A stretch of 12,383 nt of DNA from Burkholderiales bacterium (GCA_019746155.1 JAIESJ010000266.1:1-12383); one strand, 5' to 3'; positions 1-6,341 are shown, counted from the stretch's first letter. The notes: a model not told the origin generated them from the sequence alone. Translations and numbers: made by a program.

Positions 1-2
1 AT

Positions 3-491
3 CCCGACACCGACAGAATACTGGAGGTGGCGATCGTGGTGACCGACTCCCAGCTCAACACCGTGGCCGAGGCGCCGGTGCTGGTCGTGCATCAGAGCGA
101 CGCGGTGCTCGAGGCAATGGACGACTGGAACAAGTCGACCCATGCCAAGTCCGGATTGATCGAGCGCGTCAAGGCCTCGACGCTGACCGAAACCGAGGTG
201 GAAGAGCGGATGGCGGCATTCATCGAGCAGCATGTGCCGCCCAGGGTGTCGCCGATGTGCGGCAACTCGGTGCATCAGGACCGGCGTTTCCTGGTGCGCC
301 ACATGCCGAAGCTGGAGGCCTGTTTTCATTACCGCAATCTCGATGTCAGCACCCTGAAGGAACTCGCCCGGCGCTGGAAGCCGGAAATCATGTCCGGACT
401 CACCAAGCACGGCAAGCACGAGGCGCTGGCCGACGTCCACGAATCGATCGAAGAACTCAAGTATTACCGCGAACATTTTCTCAAACTTTGA
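3..491 (+). CDS. orn: Oligoribonuclease, 3' part (5' end outside window)
   Basis: Orn is a 3'-5' exoribonuclease that degrades 2-5 nt RNA oligomers, including pGpG from c-di-GMP turnover, to mononucleotides in the cytoplasm. The frame is open from base 3 (P-D-T-D-R-I-L-E-V-A-I-V-V-T-D), which matches the segment just after the first acidic motif of the family, so the GTG at 27 is an internal Val and not a start. The second DEDDh motif is visible as N-S-V-H-Q-D-R-R-F and the third as H-E-A-L-A-D near the C-terminus. About 20 N-terminal residues, including the D-x-E metal ligands, lie left of the window. The stop codon sits inside the left half of a 13-bp inverted repeat shared with the convergent regulator gene. 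Family assignment is very secure. Confidence 0.95.
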   Translation, partial: PDTDRILEVAIVVTDSQLNTVAEAPVLVVHQSDAVLEAMDDWNKSTHAKSGLIERVKASTLTETEVEERMAAFIEQHVPPRVSPMCGNSVHQDRRFLVRHMPKLEACFHYRNLDVSTLKELARRWKPEIMSGLTKHGKHEALADVHESIEELKYYREHFLKL

Positions 492-510
492 CCCGACTTG
501 AGAAAATGTT
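472..510. terminator. Perfect 13-bp inverted repeat between convergent orn and hxlR-type gene
   Basis: AACATTTTCTCAA (472-484) and TTGAGAAAATGTT (498-510) are exact reverse complements around a 13-nt loop. The repeat covers the orn stop codon and reaches the stop codon of the convergent gene. A second, GC-rich hairpin (CCCCCGG/CCGGGGG, 514-534) lies directly beside it. Neither is followed by a clear T-run, so a bidirectional termination or mRNA 3'-end role is inferred from position. Confidence 0.5.
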
Positions 511-922
511 ATCCCCCGGCCTTCGACCGGGGGCCCGAGTCGAGCGACTGCTGCAGGCGCTCGATGCCGTCGAGAATGGAACTGAACTGCCGGCCGAACT
601 CGGTCAGCCGATATTCGACATGGGGCGGAACTTCGGGAAAAACCTCTTTTTCGAGAATGCCGAAACGCAGCAGCTTGCGCAGGCGTTCGTTCAACACCTT
701 GGTGGAAAGGCCTTCGACGTTGCGCTGCATCGCGCCGGGGCGCCGCACACCGTCACGCACCAGCCGCAGCACCGACAACGACCATTTGCAGCCGACGATG
801 TCTTCCACCATCGCGCTTACCGGGCGCCCGGGATTTTTCCGGCTTCCGGCGCGGACTGCGGGCACTGCTCCTTGAGCCGCCGCCGGTGCGTGCCGCGAAA
901 TTTTTTGCGCTTTTCTTCCCAT
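509..922 (-). CDS. HxlR-family winged-helix transcriptional regulator
   Basis: Predicted 137-aa DNA-binding regulator. The HxlR domain runs from about residue 34 to 125: P-V-S-A-M-V-E-D-I-V-G-C-K-W-S at the start, the recognition-helix region G-L-S-T-K-V-L-N-E-R-L-R-K-L near 71-84, and the wing V-E-Y-R-L-T-E-F-G near 102-110. Members are usually dimeric and often respond to electrophiles, oxidants or reactive nitrogen through an N-terminal Cys before P-V; here that position is Arg, and a Cys sits instead at 45 in the normally G-G-K-W motif. I chose ATG at 922; an in-frame GTG at 931 is possible, and neither has a strong ribosome site. The gene is divergent from the cytochrome P460 gene, so control of P460 and of itself is the natural inference. 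The first ~30 residues are basic, Ala/Arg-rich and not conserved. Confidence 0.88.
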   Translation of the reverse strand: MGRKAQKISRHAPAAAQGAVPAVRAGSRKNPGRPVSAMVEDIVGCKWSLSVLRLVRDGVRRPGAMQRNVEGLSTKVLNERLRKLLRFGILEKEVFPEVPPHVEYRLTEFGRQFSSILDGIERLQQSLDSGPRSKAGG

Positions 923-932
923 AAGTTGCACC

Positions 933-964
933 GTTTTGTGCCTACCTCACTGTTTGGTGCTTAC
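933..964. promoter_or_regulatory. Paired direct repeats, candidate HxlR-type operator
   Basis: GTTTTGTGCCTAC (933-945) and GTTTGGTGCTTAC (952-964) match at 11 of 13 positions with a 19-bp period, close to two helical turns, so both face the same side of the DNA. They fill the divergent gap between the regulator and the P460 gene. The left copy overlaps a small palindrome (GCAC-N6-GTGC, 928-941). Operator function is inferred. Confidence 0.5.
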
Positions 965-993
965 TTGTTGCGTGCGGCGTGCATTGCTAACTT
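965..993 (+). promoter_or_regulatory. Candidate sigma70 promoter of the P460 gene
   Basis: TTGTTG (965-970), a 17-bp spacer, and an extended -10 TGC-TAACTT (985-993). The right-hand direct repeat abuts the -35, a position suited to activation or to blocking polymerase. Consensus match is moderate. Confidence 0.35.
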
Positions 994-1023
994 GAGTGCC
1001 GTTACATTCTACAGGAGGACGAA

Positions 1024-1503
1024 ATGAGAGCAATCATGGGTGTGGTGATGGCGGCAACGGAGCTGGTGTCGGCGTATGCCGCGGAGCCGGCGCAGGTTCC
1101 ATATCCGACGGGCTACCGCGACTGGCATCACGTGAAGAGCATGGTGATCAATTCCGGGCATCCGCTGTATCAGAGCTTCGGCGGCATTCACCACCTCTAC
1201 GCCAACAAGAAGGCGGTCGAAGGCTACAGGAAAGGCAGGTTCCCGGATGGCGCGGTGATCGTGTTCGATCTGCTCGAGGCGAAGACGGCCGACGACGCGG
1301 TGACCGAGGGGCCGCGCAAGGTGGTGGGCGTCATGCACAGGGACGCGAAGAAATTCAGGGATACCGGCGGCTGGGGCTTTGAAGGCTTCAAGGGCGATTC
1401 CAGGACCGAGCGCGCGGTGGGCAAGGATGCCGCGACCGCCTGCTACCAATGCCACGCGCAGCAAAAGGACAAGGATTTTGTATTCAGCAGCCTGCGGCCT
1501 TGA
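1024..1503 (+). CDS. Cytochrome P460 family protein, single heme c
   Basis: Predicted periplasmic c-type heme protein of 159 aa. The P460 domain is recognisable from Y-P-T-G-Y-R-D-W (about 27-34), through F-P-D-G-A-V-I-V and D-T-G-G-W-G-F, to the C-terminal heme-binding C-Y-Q-C-H (140-144). Known members oxidise hydroxylamine to N2O or NO2-, or bind NO as cytochrome c'-beta; the catalytic type needs a Lys cross-linked to the heme. The stretch Y-R-K-G-R-F lies where that Lys falls in Nitrosomonas P460, but I cannot decide cross-linking by eye. The N-terminus (about 1-20, ending A-Y-A|A-E-P) looks like a Sec signal, though short and with a Glu in the hydrophobic part. AGGAGG at 1013-1018 is an excellent ribosome site and fixes the ATG. 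It is divergent from the HxlR-type regulator. Confidence 0.88.
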   Translation: MRAIMGVVMAATELVSAYAAEPAQVPYPTGYRDWHHVKSMVINSGHPLYQSFGGIHHLYANKKAVEGYRKGRFPDGAVIVFDLLEAKTADDAVTEGPRKVVGVMHRDAKKFRDTGGWGFEGFKGDSRTERAVGKDAATACYQCHAQQKDKDFVFSSLRP

Positions 1504-1507
1504 GCAG

Positions 1508-1580
1508 TAGGAAGTAGGTGGTGGGGAGTGGGTTACGCGTGGCCCGCCCTTTACCCACTATCCACTTCCCATGTCCCACC
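1508..1580. terminator. Imperfect long inverted repeat in convergent gap
   Basis: The gap between the P460 gene and the DUF6494 gene is made of G-rich then C-rich runs. GTGGGT (1528-1533) pairs with ACCCAC (1553-1558), and the arms keep pairing outward with mismatches for roughly 25 bases each side. This gives a large imperfect stem-loop usable from both directions. Termination is inferred from convergent placement. Such GTGGG-type imperfect repeats may also be a dispersed family. Confidence 0.4.
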
Positions 1581-1585
1581 ATCCA

Positions 1586-1792
1586 TCACTCCAGCTTGAG
1601 TTCGCTGTCGAACTTGACGTCGAGGTCGAGCTTGCCGACCTTGAGCGTCATCGCCGCAGGGAGGGTTTCGTTGCCCTTGAGCTTGCCGTCCTCGATCGCC
1701 TTACGCACCGCCTTTTCGATGGCGAGCTGCGAATTGACGCCGACGGTCTTGAGGAACTTGCGGATGCTCATGTTGAGCGCTTCGTCGTTCAT
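1586..1792 (-). CDS. DUF6494-type small conserved protein
   Basis: A 68-aa protein starting M-N-D-E-A-L-N-M-S-I-R-K-F-L-K-T-V-G-V and containing G-N-E-T-L-P-A-A-M-T-L, which I recognise as the DUF6494 type; its function is unknown. The N-terminal half should be helical, and the C-terminal half has the alternating hydrophobic pattern of beta strands (L-D-L-D-V-K-F). It has no signal peptide or membrane segment, so it is likely cytoplasmic. The start is the second of two ATGs: the first (1804) lies within the GGAGG that serves the second, 6 bases upstream of ATG 1792. It follows pgi on the same strand 16 bases after the pgi stop, with its own ribosome site, so the two are probably co-transcribed. 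Confidence 0.8.
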   Translation of the reverse strand: MNDEALNMSIRKFLKTVGVNSQLAIEKAVRKAIEDGKLKGNETLPAAMTLKVGKLDLDVKFDSELKLE

Positions 1793-1808
1793 GGTTTCCT
1801 CCATTGGA

Positions 1809-3446
1809 TTAGCGGTGCATCTTGAAGTGGTTGATCAGCCCGTTGGTCGAGGCGTCGTGCGATGAAATCTGCGCGCTGGTGGTAAGCTCGGGCAGGATGC
1901 GGCTGGCAAGCCGCTTGCCGAGTTCCACACCCCACTGGTCGAAAGCGTTGACGTTCCAGATCACGCTCTGCACGAACACTTTATGTTCGTAGAGCGCGAT
2001 CAATGCGCCCAGGGTGCGCGGTTCGAGCTTTCTCACCAGGATCGAGGTGCTGGGGCGGTTGCCGGGAAACGTGCGGTGCGGCAGCAGCTCGCGGATGCGG
2101 TCTTCCGGCAGGCCCTGCTCGCGCATCGCCGCTTCCGCCTCGGCGGCGGTCAGGCCGCGCATCAGCGCCTCGGTCTGGGCAAGGAAGTTTGCCAGCAGCA
2201 TCGTGTGGTGCTCGTTCAGATCGTAGTGACTCCTGCAGCAGGCGATGAAATCGGCAGGAATCAATGGTGTGCCCTGATGCAGCAGCTGGAAGAAGGAATG
2301 CTGGGCGTCAGTGCCGGCCGCGCCCCAGATGACCGGCGCCGTGGCGTAGTCCACAGTCGAGCCGTCGCGGGTAATCCGCTTGCCGTTGCTTTCCATCTCG
2401 AGCTGCTGCAGATAAGCGGGCAGCAGGCGCAGCGACTGGTCATACGGCAGCACGGCGTGCGAGGTCGCGCCGAAAAAATTCACGTACCAGATGCCGAGCA
2501 GGCCCAGGATGGCCGGCATGTTGCGCTCGAGCGGCGCGGTTCTGAAGTGTTCGTCCATGTCGCGCGCGCCGGCAAGCAATTCATGGAAGCGTTCCATGCC
2601 GATGGCGAGCGCTACCGGCAGGCCGATCGCCGACCAGAGCGAATTGCGTCCGCCGACCCAGTCCCAGAACTCGAAAATATGCTCCGGGCTGATGCCGAAA
2701 TCGCGCGCCGCGGAAACGTTTGCCGTCACCGCCACGAAATGCCGGGCGGTGGTTTTCGCGTCCCCCGATTTTGCGATCAGCCAATCGCGGGCGGAGTGCG
2801 CATTGGCCAGGGTTTCGAGCGTGGTGAAGGTCTTGGACGCGACGATGAACAGCGTCGTTTCGGGGTTGAGCGGCGCGAGCGTGCCCGCCAGATGCGCGCC
2901 GTCGACGTTGGATACGAAATGGACCCGCAACTGGGGCGTGGCGTAAGGCGCCAGCGCTTCCGCTGCCAGCGCCGGGCCGAGGCTCGAGCCGCCGATGCCG
3001 ATGCTGACGATGTCGCTGAAGGTGCGGTCGCTGAACCCCGTCAGCCTGCCGCTGCGCACGCCGTCGCAGAAGCGGCTCATTTTGCCGAGCGTCCGCCTGA
3101 CATCGTCGACGGTGTTTGTGCCGTCGAGCAGTACCGCACCATCGGCGCGCAAGGCGGTGTGCAGCGCCGCGCGGTCTTCCGTGGCGTTGATCTTTTCGCC
3201 CTTGAACATGCGCTCGATCCACGCCGGCAGCCCGCATTGCCGCGCAAGGTCGATGAGCAGACGCAGCGTGTCGTCGGTGACGAGGTGCTTGGAATAATCG
3301 AGCAGCATGTCGCCGCGGCGCAGGGAGAACTTGTCGAAACGCGCCGGGTCCTTCTCGAACAGCTCGCGCAGCCTGAATCCGGCGGCGACCCGATGATGGT
3401 CGCGCAACGCCTGCCAGGCGGGAAGTCGGGTGAGGGCGGTGGACAT
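1809..3446 (-). CDS. pgi: Glucose-6-phosphate isomerase
   Basis: Cytoplasmic enzyme interconverting glucose 6-phosphate and fructose 6-phosphate. Full length at 545 aa, close to E. coli Pgi. The sugar-phosphate loop S-I-G-I-G-G-S-S-L-G-P lies at 148-158 and S-K-T-F-T-T at 204-209. The expected catalytic residues are present: Glu352 in M-E-S-N-G-K, His383 in A-Q-H-S-F-F and Lys511 in V-E-L-G-K-R-L. The first family signature reads G-G-R-N-S-L-W-S-A-I-G-L, with Asn where Tyr or Phe is common. No obvious ribosome site precedes ATG 3446, but the N-terminus is typical for the family. DUF6494 follows in the same transcript direction. Nothing suggests decay. Confidence 0.97.
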   Translation of the reverse strand: MSTALTRLPAWQALRDHHRVAAGFRLRELFEKDPARFDKFSLRRGDMLLDYSKHLVTDDTLRLLIDLARQCGLPAWIERMFKGEKINATEDRAALHTALRADGAVLLDGTNTVDDVRRTLGKMSRFCDGVRSGRLTGFSDRTFSDIVSIGIGGSSLGPALAAEALAPYATPQLRVHFVSNVDGAHLAGTLAPLNPETTLFIVASKTFTTLETLANAHSARDWLIAKSGDAKTTARHFVAVTANVSAARDFGISPEHIFEFWDWVGGRNSLWSAIGLPVALAIGMERFHELLAGARDMDEHFRTAPLERNMPAILGLLGIWYVNFFGATSHAVLPYDQSLRLLPAYLQQLEMESNGKRITRDGSTVDYATAPVIWGAAGTDAQHSFFQLLHQGTPLIPADFIACCRSHYDLNEHHTMLLANFLAQTEALMRGLTAAEAEAAMREQGLPEDRIRELLPHRTFPGNRPSTSILVRKLEPRTLGALIALYEHKVFVQSVIWNVNAFDQWGVELGKRLASRILPELTTSAQISSHDASTNGLINHFKMHR

Positions 3447-3515
3447 GACAAAAGTCTGGGTGCGGGATCAGCCGGTATCGCCATTGTTTTCGACAAGGGC
3501 CATTTTACCTGTTCC

Positions 3516-3550
3516 AGCAGCCTGTCGGATTAACGCTACGACAGGCTGCT
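3516..3550. repeat. Perfect 12-bp inverted repeat, REP-like palindrome
   Basis: AGCAGCCTGTCG (3516-3527) and CGACAGGCTGCT (3539-3550) are exact reverse complements around the 11-nt loop GATTAACGCTA. It lies in the 223-bp gap between two divergent genes, where a terminator has no obvious place. That favours a dispersed REP-like element or a regulatory site. The rest of the gap shows no gene. Confidence 0.6.
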
Positions 3551-3669
3551 TAAGCAAAACTGCATCGGTACCGGTATTGGATTGTGACAGAAAAGGAGTT
3601 TGTCGGGCCAAAGTCCGGCAAATTCCCGGGGCGTTACAATAACCGTATCTGTCCGCGCGGGAGACAACC

Positions 3670-3930
3670 ATGCTTGGCGCACTGACGACGCTGCTCATTT
3701 ATCAGTTGATCGGGGAGGTGCTGCTGCCTTTGAGCGGCGCCCTGCTGGCGGGCCCGGCAACGGCGATCGTTTCGGTACTGGGGATCGGCTGGGCGCTCGG
3801 CGCGAGCGAGACCACGCTGCTGTCGCTCGCGCCGAAATCGGTGACGGCGCCGATCGCCATGGGGATCTCGGAAAAAATCGGCGGCATCCCCTCGCTCACC
3901 GCGGTGCTGGTGATCTGGAGGCTCATCTGA
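3670..3930 (+). pseudogene. Truncated CidA/LrgB-type remnant or mini-fusion (86 aa)
   Basis: Residues 1-20 (M-L-G-A-L-T-T-L-L-I-Y-Q-L-I-G-E-V-L) resemble the N-terminus of CidA/LrgA holin-like proteins. Residues about 30-82 resemble the middle of the partner membrane protein LrgB/CidB, with S-L-A-P-K-S-V-T-A-P-I-A-M (52-64) and I-G-G-I-P-S-L-T-A-V-L-V-I (70-82). LrgB is normally about 230 aa and CidA about 120 aa, so most of CidA, the N-terminal part of LrgB and its last ~100 residues are missing. The reading frame stays open, and GGGAGA at 3659-3664 gives a good ribosome site. TGA 3928-3930 overlaps the next ATG by one base. Reading: an in-frame deletion fused cidA to lrgB, and a second deletion joined it to the next gene. 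A functional small membrane protein is not excluded. Confidence 0.65.
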
Positions 3931-4664
3931 TGCAGGACGTCTTCGCCGCGCTGGCGCGCGCCGCGCGCAACCTGTTCGAGTCCCGCATCCTTGCCATCAT
4001 GTTTCTGCCGATGTTCGGCAGCATCGTGCTGTGGACCGTGCTGGCGTGGATATTCTGGGACTCGTGGACCGGCGGCATCGCCGGCGCGGTCGCCGGGACC
4101 GCAGTTGCCGGATGGCTGATGCAGTGGGGCGCGGCGTGGGTCATCGACTCAACCGCGGTGCTGCTGGTGGTGATCGCCATCCTGCCGGCGATCTATGTCA
4201 CCGCGCTGATCATCACCGAAATCATCGCGATGCCCGTCATCGTCAAATTCGTCGCCGAGCGCTATCACGCGAGCCTCAAACGCGAAGCCGGGGGCACGCT
4301 CATTGGCAGCGTGCTCAACGCCGCGGCCGGCATCGTCGTGTTCGCGGTGCTGTGGATCGTCACGCTGCCGCTGTGGCTGACCGGCGTGGGCGCGGTGCTG
4401 GCGCCGGTGCTCACTTCGGCGTACCTCAATCAGCGCATGTTCCGCTACGACGCGCTGGCCGAACACGCGAGCGCGGACGAACTCGCGCGCGTCATACGCA
4501 CGTCGCGCGGCGACCTGTTCCTGCTCGGCGTCCTGCTGTCGCTGCTGCTCTACCTGCCGCTGGTGAACCTGCTGGTGCCGGTGCTCTCGGGGTTGGCGTT
4601 TACTCACTTCTGTCTGGGACGGCTCGCGGCAGGGAGAAAAATAACAATTAAAACAATAAACTAG
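3930..4664 (+). CDS. EI24-domain integral membrane protein (CysZ-like)
   Basis: A 244-aa protein with strongly hydrophobic segments near residues 20-43, 75-105, 125-150 and 195-228, fitting the EI24/CysZ superfamily. The motif A-L-I-I-T-E-I-I-A-M-P-V-I-V at 92-105 and the central R-Y-D-A-L-A-E-H-A-S near 172-181 are typical of proteobacterial EI24 proteins. CysZ is a sulfate permease, but most betaproteobacterial homologues are uncharacterised, so substrate is unknown. The start is ATG 3930, overlapping the stop of the preceding mini-ORF (TGATG), with GGAGG at 3916-3920; translational coupling is likely. The frame is open upstream to 3600, but that part is out-of-frame readthrough of the neighbour. 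The last residues (K-I-T-I-K-T-I-N) lie in an abrupt A/T-rich stretch. Confidence 0.85.
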   Translation: MQDVFAALARAARNLFESRILAIMFLPMFGSIVLWTVLAWIFWDSWTGGIAGAVAGTAVAGWLMQWGAAWVIDSTAVLLVVIAILPAIYVTALIITEIIAMPVIVKFVAERYHASLKREAGGTLIGSVLNAAAGIVVFAVLWIVTLPLWLTGVGAVLAPVLTSAYLNQRMFRYDALAEHASADELARVIRTSRGDLFLLGVLLSLLLYLPLVNLLVPVLSGLAFTHFCLGRLAAGRKITIKTIN

Positions 4665-4689
4665 GTAAAAATGCAAAGCTTGCTTTTAC
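4665..4689 (+). terminator. Weak A/T-rich hairpin after the EI24 gene
   Basis: GTAAAA (4665-4670) pairs with TTTTAC (4684-4689), and GCAA (4673-4676) with TTGC (4680-4683), around AGC with a 2-base bulge; TTTTCC follows. It lies in a 45-base gap before the next start, so it could attenuate rather than stop transcription. Confidence 0.3.
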
Positions 4690-4709
4690 TTTTCCTGAGG
4701 AATCCATTC

Positions 4710-5516
4710 ATGAATCTTCGTTTCACTGTAGCAATGAAATCGGCCCTCTTTGCCATCGTCGTTTCGCACGCCGCCGGTGTCTGGGCGGGGCAAGCTCCCG
4801 CCGTGAAGCAACCGCCGGTCGAGTCGCCGAAGCGGATACTGTTCGTCGGCAACAGTTATCTTTATTACAACGACAGCCTGCACAATCACGTGCGCCGGTT
4901 GGCGATTGCCGCCGACCCCGCGATGGAGAAAGCGCTGCAATATAAGTCGGCGACCATCGGCGGCGCACCGCTGGCCCATCACGACGTTAAAGGTCTTCTT
5001 GTGCCGGGCCGGCTGGGGATCAAACAGCCTTTCGATGTGGTGATCCTCCAGGGCAGCAGCGGGGCGGCGCTGTCGGAAGCGCGGAGTGCCTCTTTCCGCG
5101 AGAAAGTGATCGAGTTCAATGCCGAGATCGTGAAGACGGGTGCAAAAACGGCGCTTTATATGACGCATGCTTACGTCAAGCCGAACAAAGACGCCAGCCC
5201 GGACATGATCCGCAAGATCGAGGATCTTTATGTGACGACGGGCGACGAAGTGGGCGCCTATGTCATTCCCGTGGGGCTGGCATTTGAGGAAGCGTACCGC
5301 CAACGGCCGGATATCCAGCTGCACAAGAGCTACGACGGCAGCCATCCCGACCTGATCGGCACTTACCTGGCCGCCTGTGTCGTGTATGCGAGCCTGTACG
5401 GCAAGTCGCCGGTTGGCAATCCGTATGATTATTACGGCAAGGTCGACAAGGAAACGGCTGCGTTTCTGCAGCGCGTGGCCGACGAAACGGTGCGCAGGTT
5501 CTACGGCTGGTCGTAG
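4710..5516 (+). CDS. Secreted SGNH/GDSL-type hydrolase
   Basis: Predicted 268-aa exported esterase-like hydrolase; substrate unknown. A Sec signal peptide covers about 1-26 (hydrophobic core S-A-L-F-A-I-V-V, cut near V-W-A-G). Block I is I-L-F-V-G-N-S-Y (43-50) with the putative nucleophile Ser49. Block II glycine lies in T-I-G-G-A-P-L (82-88), V-V-I-L-Q-G-S-S (110-117) fits the third block, and Y-D-G-S-H-P-D (208-214) supplies Asp209 and His212. The following G-T-Y-L-A-A-C-V-V-Y-A-S-L-Y-G-K-S-P is typical of this subgroup. I take ATG 4710, with GAGGAA at 4697-4702, over ATG 4671, which would add 13 residues ahead of the signal peptide. It follows the EI24 gene and is convergent with the diheme cytochrome gene. 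Confidence 0.85.
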   Translation: MNLRFTVAMKSALFAIVVSHAAGVWAGQAPAVKQPPVESPKRILFVGNSYLYYNDSLHNHVRRLAIAADPAMEKALQYKSATIGGAPLAHHDVKGLLVPGRLGIKQPFDVVILQGSSGAALSEARSASFREKVIEFNAEIVKTGAKTALYMTHAYVKPNKDASPDMIRKIEDLYVTTGDEVGAYVIPVGLAFEEAYRQRPDIQLHKSYDGSHPDLIGTYLAACVVYASLYGKSPVGNPYDYYGKVDKETAAFLQRVADETVRRFYGWS

Positions 5517-5542
5517 TGGAAACGGCGCGCTTTGTCGCCCGC

Positions 5543-5563
5543 CCGCGGCTTATCTTGCCGCGG
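5543..5563. terminator. GC hairpin spanning the stop codon of the cytochrome c-P460 gene
   Basis: CCGCGGC (5543-5549), loop TTATCTT, GCCGCGG (5557-5563). It covers the TAA of the leftward gene in the 33-bp convergent gap. There is no T-run, so a termination role is tentative. Confidence 0.35.
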
Positions 5564-6341
5564 CGAGTTCCTTCAGCGTGAACACATAGCTCGTGTTGTC
5601 GAGCGGCTTGTGGCAGGCGAGGCACTCGGCCTGGTTCACGCCGGGCCGGTGCTGCTTGTCGAGAGTGAAAATGGCGTAGTTCCAGTCGCCGTTGCGAAGC
5701 ATCTCGGGAATACCCCTGCCCCAGCCCGCGCCGCTCGCCATCGCCGTGTAGAACAGGAGCTTGTCCGCCACGTAAAAGCCATCGCTACCCGTGAGCGGCT
5801 GGCCGTCGGCGCCGAGCTTCGCTGCGTAGACCTCGGCAAGCAGCATCGAGCCCTCGGGCAGCGGTTTGCCCGCTTTGGCCGCCGCCACCGCGGCCGGGCT
5901 GGCGTAGTAGTAGCGCACCTGTTTGGTCGCGGGGAAGTTGATCGTGTGGTATTTCCTGAACGTGTCCCTGTAGCCTTCGGGGAAGGTCACGGAGGTTTTC
6001 GCGACGTTCGGCAGGAAGGCGGATTTCGCGCCCGCCGCGGCGCCCGGCAGCGCGGCAAAATAGGCCGCGACGTTGGCGATGTCCTCGGCGCTGAGCTGGG
6101 CCGCGATCGCATTCATGAGCGGGTTCTTGCGCGTGCCGTCCTTGAGCGCCCGCAGTTGCGCCGCGAGGTAGCCCGCCCGCTGCGCCGCGAGATTGGGAAT
6201 GGTGTCGCTCACGCTCACCCCGCTTGTGCCGTGGCACGCTGCGCAAACCGCGGTGGCCTTGGCTTTGCCGGCTTCGATGTCTGCGGCGTGCGCGGCTGGC
6301 ACGACGGCCAGAACGATGGACAATCCGAGCGCTTTTTTCAC
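5550..6341 (-). CDS. Diheme protein: class I cytochrome c fused to a P460 domain
   Basis: A 263-aa predicted periplasmic protein. A signal peptide at 1-19 ends A-A-H-A. A class I cytochrome c domain covers about 22-113, with heme motif C-A-A-C-H-G (33-38) and a likely Met ligand in N-P-L-M-N-A-I-A. A P460-type domain follows, opening with F-P-E-G-Y-R-D-T-F-R-K-Y and closing with the second heme motif C-L-A-C-H (240-244) and D-N-T-S-Y-V-F-T. The N-terminal cytochrome plausibly moves electrons to or from the P460 heme; the substrate may be hydroxylamine or NO, which is inference. The start is GTG 6341, set by AAGGAGG a few bases upstream; the further upstream ATG would put that ribosome site inside the gene. 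The GST gene lies 206 bp upstream on the same strand, so a shared transcript is uncertain. Confidence 0.88.
   Translation of the reverse strand: MKKALGLSIVLAVVPAAHAADIEAGKAKATAVCAACHGTSGVSVSDTIPNLAAQRAGYLAAQLRALKDGTRKNPLMNAIAAQLSAEDIANVAAYFAALPGAAAGAKSAFLPNVAKTSVTFPEGYRDTFRKYHTINFPATKQVRYYYASPAAVAAAKAGKPLPEGSMLLAEVYAAKLGADGQPLTGSDGFYVADKLLFYTAMASGAGWGRGIPEMLRNGDWNYAIFTLDKQHRPGVNQAECLACHKPLDNTSYVFTLKELAAAR

Noticed and set aside
257..1027. 256-codon open frame on the plus strand
   Set aside because: Overlaps orn in another frame and the regulator in antisense; composition is not protein-like.
1505..1580. G-rich run suggesting tandem repeats or a CRISPR-like unit
   Set aside because: The repeats are imperfect and inverted with no spacer structure; a terminator-like stem-loop explains them.
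1983..3533. 516-codon open frame on the plus strand
   Set aside because: Antisense of pgi; the predicted protein is Arg/Gln/Ala-rich without family features, as is common in GC-rich DNA.
3600..3929. Upstream extension of the EI24 reading frame
   Set aside because: The extension lies over the cid/lrg remnant in another frame; ATG 3930 with GGAGG is the convincing start.
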